The notes under the pieces: generated by a model | Databases searched by the model: none | Told to the model about the DNA's origin: nothing | The model's input: the letters and a program-made list of their open reading frames with translations, nothing else | In this document: positions 17,901-26,037 of the stretch, one piece after another | Layout: each line of letters opens with the position of its first letter | Position numbering within the stretch: position 1 is the first letter of the stretch | DNA from: an uncultured Muribaculaceae bacterium | GTDB taxonomy: Bacteria > Bacteroidota > Bacteroidia > Bacteroidales > Muribaculaceae | Direction: 5' to 3' | Assembly: GCA_947525975.1 (NCBI GenBank) | Contig: CANNVE010000010.1 | Coordinates: 31,942 to 95,941, forward strand | DNA: 64,000 nucleotides | Made by a program: the position numbers and the translations under genes

Positions 17901-18450
17901 GCGAGAAAAGGTCGAGCGGGTCTTTTGAAATGGTGGAGGACATCAAGCCTGAAGAGGGGAACATCAGCATCTGCATATCCTGCCGGAGCCGGTGAGGAAT
18001 ATAGCCGGAGACCGCCAAGAGGCTATCGATGCGCAGATAATCCGCATCTGTGAGGAAATACGGTATGTTGGCATAGACGAAATCAGTCACTTCAGTCATT
18101 TTCTCAAGGTCGACTTCGTAAATCACGTCCTTGATCATGGAGGCGGTGTCGGTGAGCGCGAGCGCATCGACAAATGCGTCGACGCCGGCCACAAGCGCGT
18201 CGGGATCGACGCCCGTGGTGTCGGCGTTCTGCACAATCGCGAGTATGCGGCTTGCGCCCGAAACTTCCTGATACACCGATATGGCCTGGCGTTGTCGTCC
18301 CTCGAGCGGCAGAAAAGCTGATATGTCTTCGCTGAAATCAAGCCGCAGCGTCAGGGCGGCCAATATCGATGTGGCCGCGATGAACGAAAGCGCGCACCAG
18401 CCCTTGTGGGCCAGCATGACGTCATATATCTTTAGTATAATCCTTGTCAT
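14932..18450 (-). CDS. MMPL-family exporter fused to PlsC acyltransferase
   Basis: The 1172-residue protein has an RND/MMPL exporter architecture: an N-terminal helix, a periplasmic loop, a block of helices around residues 260-430, a second loop and a second block around 660-830. From about residue 882 it continues as a PlsC-type acyltransferase with NHQSMLD (HX4D, about 906-912) and FPEGLRN (about 982). The last 75 residues (SLRNTGYGETMLLSALVHPD onward) resemble the start of a Rossmann methyltransferase but are incomplete. MMPL proteins of this kind export polyene lipids. The fusion couples acyl transfer to export in the inner membrane. Confidence 0.9.
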   Translation of the reverse strand: MTRIILKIYDVMLAHKGWCALSFIAATSILAALTLRLDFSEDISAFLPLEGRQRQAISVYQEVSGASRILAIVQNADTTGVDPDALVAGVDAFVDALALTDTASMIKDVIYEVDLEKMTEVTDFVYANIPYFLTDADYLRIDSLLAVSGYIPHRLRQDMQMLMFPSSGLMSSTISKDPLDLFSPVVAKLASGAETGMEMYDGYILTPDMSRAVIIMDSPYGNSETRHNAELMAMLDKAASVARAEVPQVKVHFIGGPPIAVGNSSQIKTDSIISISIASILILALLLSVFRRLRNILLIAVSVGWGWLFAMAMISVARDSVSLIVVGISSIILGIAVNYPLHLIAHRGHSLSMRQALREIIAPLIIGNITTVGAFLALVPIKATALRDLGIFSALILIGTILFTIVYLPHCVRDSKCNSEAESRRQPKWLEIMANVRPERKRWLVWAVVALTAVFSYFSLRTGFDSDMSHINYMTEEQKADLEYLHRLNDGASAGKACVYVVSEGHTLDDALESSANLAPYLDRICLDIDGATLSPASRFMPSQAEQQRRIDRWNEFIAAHRAVLTDTFARAGSAAGFSAEAFVPFATLINADFKPMPDSGFAPLSAINSRSAVSNEDLTAAVDMIYAPAAEVDHLKAMISQSEGNHFCFDVGGMNSAIAGGLSDNFNYIGWACGLIVFLFLWFSFGSIELAMLSFLPMAVSWIWILGIMGLADIRFNIVNIILATFIFGQGDDYTIFMTEGCCYEYAFRRRMLASYKSSIIVSALIMFIGIGTLIVARHPALRSLAEVTVVGMFSVVLMAFLLPPVVFDWLTKSGGSYRKRPLTLGPLMRTWFCGAWWLSQLAVGYVYGAVTFAVCGRNEKSEARLRRFVTKAHRFDLRIMPGVKFRIENPYGEELNRPCVIVCNHQSMLDPMLFMAWSPKILIVANERSSLNPIVSRMFRWLRFYTIRRGNFTAWKDSTLERDISTFKDYVGRGYSIAFFPEGLRNPESSIVRYHKGPFYLARELGIDVLPVLIHGVNHIMPVKSFACYSGQVTMRIGRRIAPGSPLWSDDYADMTRSVRAMMMAGYSEMRACLETPDYFKGLVIDRYRYKGAELLAEVKRNLKSAALPALECEAHAIISLRNTGYGETMLLSALVHPDVVLEVREPDDERREIARYAAEGVVSNLHYIP

Positions 18451-18474
18451 CTTCAGATAATCTAATGTCGCGGA

Positions 18475-19311
18475 CTAAAGTTCGAGGGCTTTTACCCATT
18501 CGAGAAATCTTGATTTCCATTGACGGCACTCTTCTGTGCCTTTGTGCGATGAGGCGCCAAAGCCGTGGCCGCCCGTGGCGTATTGCAGATATTCATGGTC
18601 AATGCCCTTGGCCGTAAGGGCGGAATCGAGCAATATCGAATTGCGGTAATCCACAATCGGGTCGTCTACGCAATTGACAAGGAACACCGGAGGGCAATCA
18701 GCCGGCACGTGCCTTTCAAGCGACAGGGAGTCGCGCAGGCGGGCGTCGTTCTGCCTGTTGTCGCCGAGCAGGCCGCGGCGTGAGCGCTTGTGCGCGCAAT
18801 CCTCTGTAAGAGTAACCACCGGATACACCGGAACCACGAATGCGGGTCTGTCTGCTGAGTCGAAGAGTTCGGCGCCCGACATCACGAGATGACCGCCCGC
18901 CGAGAACCCCATAGCGCCTACCTTGGCGGGATCGATTCCATAAAGGGCTGCATTTTCGCGCACCACCTTCAAGGCCTGGAGCAGATCATCTTGAGGGTCG
19001 GGATAGCGGTTGCCTCGGAAGATGTATCTGTGGTGGAAAATGAATGCCGGGACTTTAGCCGTGCGGTAGTCGAGCACAAACGCCGAAATGCCGTTGGATT
19101 GCAGCCAGCGGGCCACTTCCATGCCTTCGACTTCAGTGTCATGCCAGAAGTAACTGCCTCCCGGACACACGATCACCGCGATGTTGCCATTGCCTTCAGC
19201 CGGGAATGGCGTCAGCTTCACTTTGCGGCCTGTGCCTTCCCATATATTGATCTGTGCCATGGACATAAGGCACATGGCCGACATCAGGGAGATTAAGAAT
19301 AAGCGTTTCAT
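18475..19311 (-). CDS. secreted alpha/beta-hydrolase (acetyl-esterase-like)
   Basis: The 278-residue protein starts with a signal peptide (LFLISLMSAMCLMSMA). The fold markers are ICVIVCPGGSY-like oxyanion strand (VIVCPGGSY), the nucleophile elbow GFSAGGH, an aspartate in CVDDPIVDY and a histidine in GGHGFGAS. This is the esterase/lipase group often annotated as BD-FAE or xylan acetyl-esterase. A longer frame to 19698 overlaps the FAD gene in another frame and is ignored; the chosen ATG overlaps the FAD gene stop by 4 bases. In this cluster a periplasmic esterase could trim or release the lipid product. Confidence 0.8.
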   Translation of the reverse strand: MKRLFLISLMSAMCLMSMAQINIWEGTGRKVKLTPFPAEGNGNIAVIVCPGGSYFWHDTEVEGMEVARWLQSNGISAFVLDYRTAKVPAFIFHHRYIFRGNRYPDPQDDLLQALKVVRENAALYGIDPAKVGAMGFSAGGHLVMSGAELFDSADRPAFVVPVYPVVTLTEDCAHKRSRRGLLGDNRQNDARLRDSLSLERHVPADCPPVFLVNCVDDPIVDYRNSILLDSALTAKGIDHEYLQYATGGHGFGASSHKGTEECRQWKSRFLEWVKALEL

Positions 19312-20804
19312 AGGAGATTGAGTTTGTTGATTAGATAATCCCTGCCGAAGATGGCCTCGCAAGTTTGCACTGCTGTCAGCGTCACGCCGCAGAATCCGTG
19401 CATGTTCACGTTTTGCCCTGTGAGGAATATGTTGGGCACACGGGTGTTGACCGGGAGGAAGGGAATAGGATCGGCGCAATCGTTGAGGTAGCCGCACATG
19501 GCACCGCGCCTCGCTCCCGTGTAGTCTCTTATGGTCAGAGGCGAAGCCGTGTCGATAGCCTCGATAGCCTCTGGAAGCGAGGGCAATGACGCCGAAAGCT
19601 TTGAAATGGCGAGAGCAGCCATCTCCTGCTTGAATCGATGATAGGCATCCCCCCGGCGACCATGCGTTGTGCTTTCCCACCGGCTGACCGCTTCCCAATG
19701 CATAGGCACTATGGCGCAGAATGTCTCGGCATTGCGGCCCTGACCGATCATAGGCGGAGTCATGTACATGATTTTTTCAGCCTTCATCCCTTGGTCGGCC
19801 GACCAGGCTGCCTCTGTCCCCTCAAGATAGAAGCCTATGCTGTCGCTGTATTCCATGGCATCCGGCTTGATCTTGGCATTGATGATAAAGGCAGAGACTG
19901 AATCACGCTTTTTTTGAGGTATGGTGCGATAGGTCCTTGAAAAGAGCCTGTCATCATCCACCATAGAGAGCATTGCCTCAAGCGGCAGCGATGAAATCAC
20001 AGCATCAGCCTCAATGCGACGCCCAGAAGCGGTTGTCACAGATGTCGCCGAGCCTCCGGAAGTGGAGATAGCGCAGGCGGCATCGCCGGTGATAATGACT
20101 CCGCCGTGGCTCTTTATGCAGCCCGCGAGGGCATCGGCGAAAGTGGAGTATCCACCCGCCACCCTGCAGGCTCCGTTTAAGAATATCGAAGTGATGGCGC
20201 AATGCAGATAAGCCGGGGTGGTTCCCTTTACGCCTCCGTATAGGATATTGACTGATGCGAGGATAGCGCGCAGCCTCGCATCGGTGATGTATTTGCCGAT
20301 GAAGGCATCGGCGGGAGTCAAGAAGTCTTCGCTACGGGGCACAGGCATCCGCGGCGTGGAGCGCAGGTGGAAGAGGTCAAGGTCTTCCATCACACGGCCA
20401 ACCGCATCCTTGTATCTTTCAAGTCCGGCTCTTTGTGATGGGAATATGGATGAGAGCGAATCGACGAATCTATCGCCCGAAAGAGATACGGCGTATCTTT
20501 CTTTATCCTGACCGAAGAAAACCTCCGCAGTGCTGTCAGTGTCAAAATCTATAGTGGTGAACGAATCCTCAATGCCGAGGTATCGGCATATGCGGCGTAT
20601 GTTTCCGTCAGCGTTCATGCCGCCGAATACGTGCATTCCGGTGTCGAAGATCGCTCCAAAGCGTGAGTAGCTCTGCAGGCACCCGCCTGCCTTGGCGTTT
20701 TTCTCCACGACAGTCACGCCATAACCCTCTTTCGAGAGAATGGCGCCGCAAACGAGGCCGCCGAGGCCGCCTCCTATGATCACTATGTTCTTATCAGGCT
20801 TCAC
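19308..20804 (-). CDS. FAD-dependent oxidoreductase, phytoene-desaturase/retinol-saturase-like
   Basis: The 498-residue protein opens with the dinucleotide-binding motif IVIIGGGLGGLVCGAILSKEGY and the VVEKNAKAGGCLQS extension characteristic of the CrtI/CrtISO/retinol-saturase family. It ends with a second FAD-contacting region (VPNIFLTGQNVNMHGFCGV). It could desaturate, isomerise or reduce the polyene chain. It overlaps both neighbours (10 bases with the GT gene, 4 with the esterase). Standard aryl-polyene models need no such enzyme, so its role here is open. Confidence 0.8.
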   Translation of the reverse strand: MKPDKNIVIIGGGLGGLVCGAILSKEGYGVTVVEKNAKAGGCLQSYSRFGAIFDTGMHVFGGMNADGNIRRICRYLGIEDSFTTIDFDTDSTAEVFFGQDKERYAVSLSGDRFVDSLSSIFPSQRAGLERYKDAVGRVMEDLDLFHLRSTPRMPVPRSEDFLTPADAFIGKYITDARLRAILASVNILYGGVKGTTPAYLHCAITSIFLNGACRVAGGYSTFADALAGCIKSHGGVIITGDAACAISTSGGSATSVTTASGRRIEADAVISSLPLEAMLSMVDDDRLFSRTYRTIPQKKRDSVSAFIINAKIKPDAMEYSDSIGFYLEGTEAAWSADQGMKAEKIMYMTPPMIGQGRNAETFCAIVPMHWEAVSRWESTTHGRRGDAYHRFKQEMAALAISKLSASLPSLPEAIEAIDTASPLTIRDYTGARRGAMCGYLNDCADPIPFLPVNTRVPNIFLTGQNVNMHGFCGVTLTAVQTCEAIFGRDYLINKLNLL

Positions 20805-22293
20805 GGTCTAATTCATTGCATAGATTTTCATATTTTTCTTTGTAGAAACGTCTCATTGACTTGCATATCTCCCTCTCCGTGGCACCAAACTCGCCTAAAT
20901 CAGAGGTCTCTATGCTGTCGCATATCTCGAGGCAGATGGGCCATCGGTGCATCCACCATGTGCCCTTCGGGAGCACCCTGTTGGCGCCATACAGCACCAT
21001 TGGCGTGACGGGCAGGCCCAATGCTGCGGAAAGATGGAACGCACCCTTGTGGAATCTCATTATTTCACCGTCGGACGAGCGCGTGCCCTCGGGAAAAACA
21101 CAAACGCTGTAGCCGCTATCTGTCAACTCCTTCAATTTTGGCGTCAGCGCGTCGATGCCCTCTGATACCGGATAGTAGCCGGCGTGGCGTATGAAATAGC
21201 CGAAAAAAGGACTTTTCCACACCCAATCGTTGGTGAGGAAAATGATTTTTGGAGTAAGGCTCAGGAGCACCATAAGATCGAGATGACTCTGGTGGTTGCA
21301 TATCAGCACAGACGGCTTGGAGAAATCATGGCTGTGGCGGTCGCGGACTGTGACCTTGACGCCGAAAAGCCCAAGCAGACGGGTGACAAGGCGCCCAAAC
21401 CAATGCAGCAGGGAGTTGAGCCTCCATGGCTTTTCGCCTCTTAAGCGGCACAACGGCACATAGACGAGCGAGAATGGCATGATCACCCCCAAGGTCCCGA
21501 AGAGATAGACAAACAGCGAAAAACACGTGAATATCAATGATCCGGCTCCGCGCCACAGGGCCAACGGCAATGCGTAGACTATGGCAAGGACGCACAGCGC
21601 GGTATTGAGCACGGAGATGCGTGCGAAATCGGCTCCGGGGCGGAAATGTGACACCCTTTCCTCAATCGGCGGATAGTATACGTTGACCTCCACCGGGCGT
21701 ATCTTTACGCCGTGCCATGCGGCAAATACGAGGAGCTCGAGCTCTGCCTCATATCGTGATGTGAGCAATGATAGCCCGTGCAATTTCTTAAGCGGATAGA
21801 GGCGGTATCCTGTCTGTGTGTCAGGCAAGCGCCTTAATGTCTGCACCGCAAACCAGAAATTGCTGAATGAGTTGGCGAATCTGCTTCCTGCGGTCCTTTG
21901 GGCATCTCCAAACCGACGGCTACCCACAATCAAGGCGTCGGGCTGCCGGATATTCGCATCAAGCAGCGCCGGAATATCCTCGGGAAAATGCTGGCCGTCG
22001 GAATCGAGGGTGATGGCATAGGCGAATCCAAGTCTGAGCGCGTGCTCAAATCCGTGCTTCAGCGCGGCTCCCTTTCCGGAATTGCTCTTCAGCAACACAA
22101 TCTCTATGCCGCTTATCGAATGCAATATTTCCGCAGTGGAGTCGGTGCTTCCGTCATTGACCACAATGACATCGTCGCAATGCGCCAATGCCCGCATGAC
22201 TACATCACGCAGGGTCCCCGCATTGTTGTATGTGGGGATTATGACACAAATGCCACGCTCACGCAATAATTGCCTGCATTGAGATTTTAGCAT
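20794..22293 (-). CDS. glycosyltransferase family 2 fused to PlsC acyltransferase
   Basis: The 499-residue chain has an N-terminal GT2 domain (CVIIPTYNNAG, VVNDGSTDST, TLDSDGQHFPED), two hydrophobic segments around residues 240-275, and a C-terminal acyltransferase with NHQSHLD and FPEGTRS. This GT2-acyltransferase fusion is a hallmark of aryl-polyene and flexirubin clusters, where it probably builds the sugar- or lipid-linked anchor. An alternative ATG lies at 22308. Either start overlaps the dehydratase gene upstream. Confidence 0.85.
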   Translation of the reverse strand: MLKSQCRQLLRERGICVIIPTYNNAGTLRDVVMRALAHCDDVIVVNDGSTDSTAEILHSISGIEIVLLKSNSGKGAALKHGFEHALRLGFAYAITLDSDGQHFPEDIPALLDANIRQPDALIVGSRRFGDAQRTAGSRFANSFSNFWFAVQTLRRLPDTQTGYRLYPLKKLHGLSLLTSRYEAELELLVFAAWHGVKIRPVEVNVYYPPIEERVSHFRPGADFARISVLNTALCVLAIVYALPLALWRGAGSLIFTCFSLFVYLFGTLGVIMPFSLVYVPLCRLRGEKPWRLNSLLHWFGRLVTRLLGLFGVKVTVRDRHSHDFSKPSVLICNHQSHLDLMVLLSLTPKIIFLTNDWVWKSPFFGYFIRHAGYYPVSEGIDALTPKLKELTDSGYSVCVFPEGTRSSDGEIMRFHKGAFHLSAALGLPVTPMVLYGANRVLPKGTWWMHRWPICLEICDSIETSDLGEFGATEREICKSMRRFYKEKYENLCNELDREA

Positions 22294-22630
22294 AAACGGT
22301 CGCGGCATCAGAGCATATCTGGGCGCGCGCCGATACAGTGGCGCCCACGATTGAGATTTTAGATATGTAAACGCTGACGTAAGGAGACTCAGGTGTCAGG
22401 GCTGTGAGAAATTTGGCGTTTTTAAGCGTCCCGATCTTGAGTTTCCTCCCTACGGCTGTCTCAAGCAATTCCTTCACCATCTGCACAATGCACACGCCGG
22501 GGGTGATGGGCATTCCCGGGAAGTGGGCTTTGTATATGGGACTGTCCTCGCGCAGGCGAACCTCGAATCGGGATTCGGATGCTCCGGTGTCGGCTGACAC
22601 AAGGTCATATAAGTTATTCAGCAGAGTCAT
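22259..22630 (-). CDS. FabZ-like hotdog 3-hydroxyacyl-ACP dehydratase
   Basis: The 123-residue hotdog protein carries the FabZ/FabA-type catalytic segment YKAHFPGMPITPGVCIVQM, with the active-site histidine in HFPG. It would remove water from hydroxyacyl-ACP to create the conjugated double bonds. A second hotdog protein (28123) lacks this motif, and the two may form a heteromer as known for aryl-polyene dehydratases. It overlaps the preceding gene by 17 bases. Confidence 0.85.
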   Translation of the reverse strand: MTLLNNLYDLVSADTGASESRFEVRLREDSPIYKAHFPGMPITPGVCIVQMVKELLETAVGRKLKIGTLKNAKFLTALTPESPYVSVYISKISIVGATVSARAQICSDAATVYAKISMQAIIA

Positions 22631-23039
22631 TTAGCAATCTGAATGTGTAGTTGATTTTATGCTTTTTGTCGGTGTAGGCATCGGAGCCTTGCTTCATCAT
22701 GGCCAACACCTGCTTTAGATCTGAGCGCAGGGTGCGCCTGATATACCACTTGTCTAATTTCTTTGTGACTGATACCAGCTTCACCTTTTGCCTTTTTTCG
22801 TCGAATGTGAAATCAATCAGGCTGAATCCGAATTCGTTGACGAGGCTCGCGCTTATCAGGTCGGGCTCGGTGAGAGCCATCACGAGTATGCCGCTGACAT
22901 ATGCCTTGGGCATCTCTATCATGAATTCATACTTCACCCTCTGTCCAGGCTCTTCAGGATACGTCAGGCTTGCCGATAGGCGCAGAAAGGCGCAGACGAA
23001 GAGCAGAGGCAGGAAGACGCGCTTAAAATTGGGTCTCAT
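22614..23039 (-). CDS. periplasmic protein of unknown function in polyene cluster
   Basis: This 141-residue protein has an N-terminal signal (RVFLPLLFVCAFLRLSASL) and a mainly beta domain with VSGILVMALTE and LINEFG-like strands (LVNEFGFSLIDFTFD). The position next to the LolA-like gene, overlapping it by 17 bases, matches small secreted proteins seen beside LolA in aryl-polyene clusters. I infer a periplasmic or outer-membrane step in lipid delivery. There is no lipobox cysteine that I can see. Confidence 0.65.
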   Translation of the reverse strand: MRPNFKRVFLPLLFVCAFLRLSASLTYPEEPGQRVKYEFMIEMPKAYVSGILVMALTEPDLISASLVNEFGFSLIDFTFDEKRQKVKLVSVTKKLDKWYIRRTLRSDLKQVLAMMKQGSDAYTDKKHKINYTFRLLNDSAE

Positions 23040-23634
23040 CTACAGGCTCGTTTTTCTTGATGTCAAAAAGGCGTATCGATGTGTTGTCACCGTTATTCTC
23101 AAAGAGCTCGACAGTGGTGACCATGGCGAGAGACCTGTCGAAATGCAGCACAATCTTTCCGAACATCTGCCTGAGCGTCTTCTTCTGTGGAATAAGGGTG
23201 GCTACGTATGAGTTGCCCTCGGAAGAGACCGTGACCTTGAAGTTTTTCTTGTCGGTCAGGCATTTCCCGAGCACGCTGTCCATCATGATGCGGGCAATCT
23301 CGCGAAACATCTTGTTGGTGTTGACGTCAATCACGTCTGTGCGCTCGCCTTTCAATATTGTCACCTTGCTGCCGTTGAGGATGAAGGTGTAGGCGTAGGG
23401 TGATAGATATTCCCATCTGAGTTTGTCAGGTTGGCTGCATATCATCAGGCCCTTTGACACGAGCTTGTCTCCGAGCATCTTAAGGGTTTTGGTCTGCTCG
23501 AAACCGCATTGCATGGTCTTGACCGAGGCTGCTGCTTCGCTTATCTCCTTGATGGCTCTTTCCGAGTCTGTCTGCGCGAAAGAGGCTATAGCCGATAGGG
23601 CGCATATCAAAATATGAATGAGAATACGTTTCAT
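23023..23634 (-). CDS. LolA-like outer-membrane lipid carrier
   Basis: The 203-residue protein begins with a signal peptide (HILICALSAIASFAQ) and has the LolA-type half-barrel pattern: VKTMQCGFEQTKTLKML, GLMICSQPDKLRWEYLSPY, and LDFDRS-like FDRSLAMVTTVEL late. LolA-like proteins in these clusters are thought to ferry the lipid across the periplasm. A longer frame to 23886 has no plausible coding content upstream of the signal peptide. It overlaps the next gene by 17 bases. Confidence 0.85.
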   Translation of the reverse strand: MKRILIHILICALSAIASFAQTDSERAIKEISEAAASVKTMQCGFEQTKTLKMLGDKLVSKGLMICSQPDKLRWEYLSPYAYTFILNGSKVTILKGERTDVIDVNTNKMFREIARIMMDSVLGKCLTDKKNFKVTVSSEGNSYVATLIPQKKTLRQMFGKIVLHFDRSLAMVTTVELFENNGDNTSIRLFDIKKNEPVDETQF

Positions 23635-23663
23635 TTTCTTTTGGGGTGTTAATGGTTTGCCGG

Positions 23664-24047
23664 TCATTTGTCGCTTATCATCACGCATCCTATGATAATA
23701 AGGGCCACGCCAGCCCATTGTCTGAATCCCACTGATTCGTGAAATATGCATGAGGCGGCTATAAGACCGAAAACATAGCTGAGGCTCACAAGAGGATAGG
23801 CCATGCTCAGGGGATAATGCTTTATGATGTGCATCCAGAGCAGGCTCGCCGCGCCGAAGCAGATGCCCGAGAGGGCGAATTGCCAATTGAGCAGCGCCGA
23901 TTTCCAGAATTCGGCATTCCAGCCGAATGGCAGCATCCTCGAAAGACCGAGTTTCAGAAAAACCTGACCGAATGCCAGGACTGCGCTTTGCAGGAGAGCC
24001 AAAGGCAGGATAGCGCCTGCGGTGAATATCTTTATTAAGTCGGCCAT
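23664..24047 (-). CDS. small EamA/SMR-like membrane transporter
   Basis: The 127-residue protein has four hydrophobic helices. The LSMAYPLVSLSYVFGLIAA segment and the final GVALIIIGCVMIS helix match half-size DMT transporters such as the ArnE/ArnF and EmrE groups. Such proteins can flip lipid-linked intermediates. It starts 1 base after the ketosynthase stop, so it is firmly inside the operon. The substrate is unknown. Confidence 0.75.
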   Translation of the reverse strand: MADLIKIFTAGAILPLALLQSAVLAFGQVFLKLGLSRMLPFGWNAEFWKSALLNWQFALSGICFGAASLLWMHIIKHYPLSMAYPLVSLSYVFGLIAASCIFHESVGFRQWAGVALIIIGCVMISDK

Positions 24048-24048
24048 A

Positions 24049-25755
24049 TCATTCGTTTTTGCTTATCACCATGCTTTTCGATACCAAGCGGGCGCTTGTC
24101 TCAATCCCCGCGAGGTTGAGCCTGCGGTTGAATCCTTCGGGCAGATAGTCGTGAAGGCCCACAAGCACGTTGCGCGCATGCCCCTCGGATATGATGCGTG
24201 AGGCTTCTGCAAGTGCGTGGTCAAGCGATTGCTCTCCGTGAGAGTAGGTCATGTTCCATCCGTGGCATTTAAGCCTTATGGCGAGAGAGCCGGCTATGGT
24301 GTTGTGGGTGCTCTGCATGAAAAGGGTGGGGCTCAAGCCTTCCTCGCCGTAGGCGGAGATGTGTTCGAGCATCTTTTCGCCTTGTTCGAGCATGCCATAG
24401 TTTGTGGCGACGATTATGGCGTCGGGAGATTCGATTCCGGCCTCTTCAAGAGCCTTGAGAGATGTGAGGGTGGCTGCTTTCATCAGCAACGACATGCGCC
24501 TGCGCTCCATCGGGCCTACATATTTCCCGAGTTCGCCGAGCTCGGCTTCATCGCTTATTTCTACGGACGAAGAGCATTTCACATCAGCAAGCCCGAAGCA
24601 TGGCAAATCGACAGGGGTATCAGAAATTATGATCGCCGAGTCATTGCCTCCGAATCCGAATGAATTGCAGAGCACATGGCGCAGGTCAGCGCTAATAGCC
24701 TCCGTGACAGGCACAATGCACTGCTCATCGCGATTTTCCCATCGCAGGTTGGCCGGGATCATACCTTCGGCCATGGCTTTGAGGCAGATTACGGTCTCGA
24801 TGCCACCGGAGGCAGATGTGGTGTGCCCGGTGAGCGATTTGGTGCTTGACACGGGCGGCACGACATCGCCGAATACGCGTCGGAGGGCGGCTGATTCGCT
24901 TCGGTCATTGTCGGGAGTGCCTGTGCCATGCGCATTTATGTAGTCTATTTCATCGGCTTTCAGGCCTGACATACGCAGGGCGTCGGTCATGGCCAGGTAT
25001 GCGCCATCGCCGTTTTCTGACGTCGCGGTCTGGTGGTGGGCATCGCATCTGTTTCCGTATCCGGCCACATAGCCAAGCGTCTTCGCTCCTCGCCGCATAG
25101 CATCATCGGCTCTCTCAAGCACCACGAATCCGGCGCCTTCCGCAAGGTTGAGGCCTTGCCGGCAGGCGTCGAAAGGTCTGCAAGGAGCAGAATCAAGAAT
25201 CTTGAGGCTGTTGAATCCGAGCAGATGGAATCGGGTCAGCGCTTCAGCTCCTCCGGCAATGGCAATGTCGGCTTCGCCGGTCAGGAGCATCCGTGCGCCT
25301 TGTATTATGGCGTTGAGTGCCGAGGAGCAGGCTGTGGACACCGTGCTCCGGTAACAGCGGCCCAATCCGCAAATATCGGCTATCTCCTCAGTGTTTGCTC
25401 CGCAATGATGATGAGTGAGCAGCGCGGCGCACCGGGCATCAGAGAGCATTTCGGAGAAATGCCTTTCGGTGATATCCATGCCGCCTACGGTGGTGCCGGA
25501 GATGAATGCCACGCGCCTGCCGGAAATGCGCTTGATGTCGAGATTGGCATCCATGATCGCCGCCTTCGCCGCCGTGGCCCCGAGCAGCGACGTGCGGCTC
25601 ACCTCCGTCTCCGCGCTTATGCCGAGACGGTCTTTCAGGTCGGCGTTGGTGAACGGCACCTCCCCGACTGGCAGATCAAGAGCGTGAAGATGACGCGGAC
25701 GCTCCAACGAACGTCCGTAGATGGCTCCGGCTCCTGTTATCGCTATGGCGCTCAC
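24049..25755 (-). CDS. ketosynthase fused to ketosynthase-like (chain-length-factor type) domain
   Basis: Residues 1 to about 385 form a full KAS-II-type ketosynthase with catalytic Cys in STACSSAL, His in NAHGTGTPD, His in KSLTGHTTSASG and the SFGFGG loop. Residues about 400-560 form a second, short ketosynthase-N-like domain (GPMERRRMSLLMKAA, VATNYGMLEQGEKML, MQSTHNTIAGSLAIRL) as in the stand-alone chain-length-factor partners of aryl-polyene clusters. It would elongate and measure the polyene. It ends 1 base before the EamA-like gene and starts 3 bases after the ACP stop. Confidence 0.85.
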   Translation of the reverse strand: MSAIAITGAGAIYGRSLERPRHLHALDLPVGEVPFTNADLKDRLGISAETEVSRTSLLGATAAKAAIMDANLDIKRISGRRVAFISGTTVGGMDITERHFSEMLSDARCAALLTHHHCGANTEEIADICGLGRCYRSTVSTACSSALNAIIQGARMLLTGEADIAIAGGAEALTRFHLLGFNSLKILDSAPCRPFDACRQGLNLAEGAGFVVLERADDAMRRGAKTLGYVAGYGNRCDAHHQTATSENGDGAYLAMTDALRMSGLKADEIDYINAHGTGTPDNDRSESAALRRVFGDVVPPVSSTKSLTGHTTSASGGIETVICLKAMAEGMIPANLRWENRDEQCIVPVTEAISADLRHVLCNSFGFGGNDSAIIISDTPVDLPCFGLADVKCSSSVEISDEAELGELGKYVGPMERRRMSLLMKAATLTSLKALEEAGIESPDAIIVATNYGMLEQGEKMLEHISAYGEEGLSPTLFMQSTHNTIAGSLAIRLKCHGWNMTYSHGEQSLDHALAEASRIISEGHARNVLVGLHDYLPEGFNRRLNLAGIETSARLVSKSMVISKNE

Positions 25756-25758
25756 TTC

Positions 25759-26037
25759 TTATTTGGTGCGGTTTTCGCAGACATAGCGGGCTATGTTCTC
25801 CACGCTCGTGAATATTTTCTTTCCTTCGCCGGCATTTGCCAGTCTTATGCCGTAGTTCTTCTCCAGAAGCACTATTATTTCAAGCGCGTCAATAGAGTCG
25901 AGGCCAAGACCGTCATCGCCGAAAAGCGGAGCGGAAGCGTCGATGTCTGCCGGCGTCATTTCTTCAAGGTTCAGCGCCTCGATGATGCTTGCTTTGAGTT
26001 CTTCTATTATGTCGTTCATTTCCATGCTAAAGGTCAT
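25759..26037 (-). CDS. acyl carrier protein
   Basis: This 92-residue ACP has the carrier motif GLDSIDALEII with phosphopantetheine serine (DSI). It overlaps the upstream ketosynthase gene by 4 bases and lies 3 bases before the fused ketosynthase, placing it as the likely elongation carrier. An internal ATG six codons later would give a shorter form. Confidence 0.9.
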   Translation of the reverse strand: MTFSMEMNDIIEELKASIIEALNLEEMTPADIDASAPLFGDDGLGLDSIDALEIIVLLEKNYGIRLANAGEGKKIFTSVENIARYVCENRTK

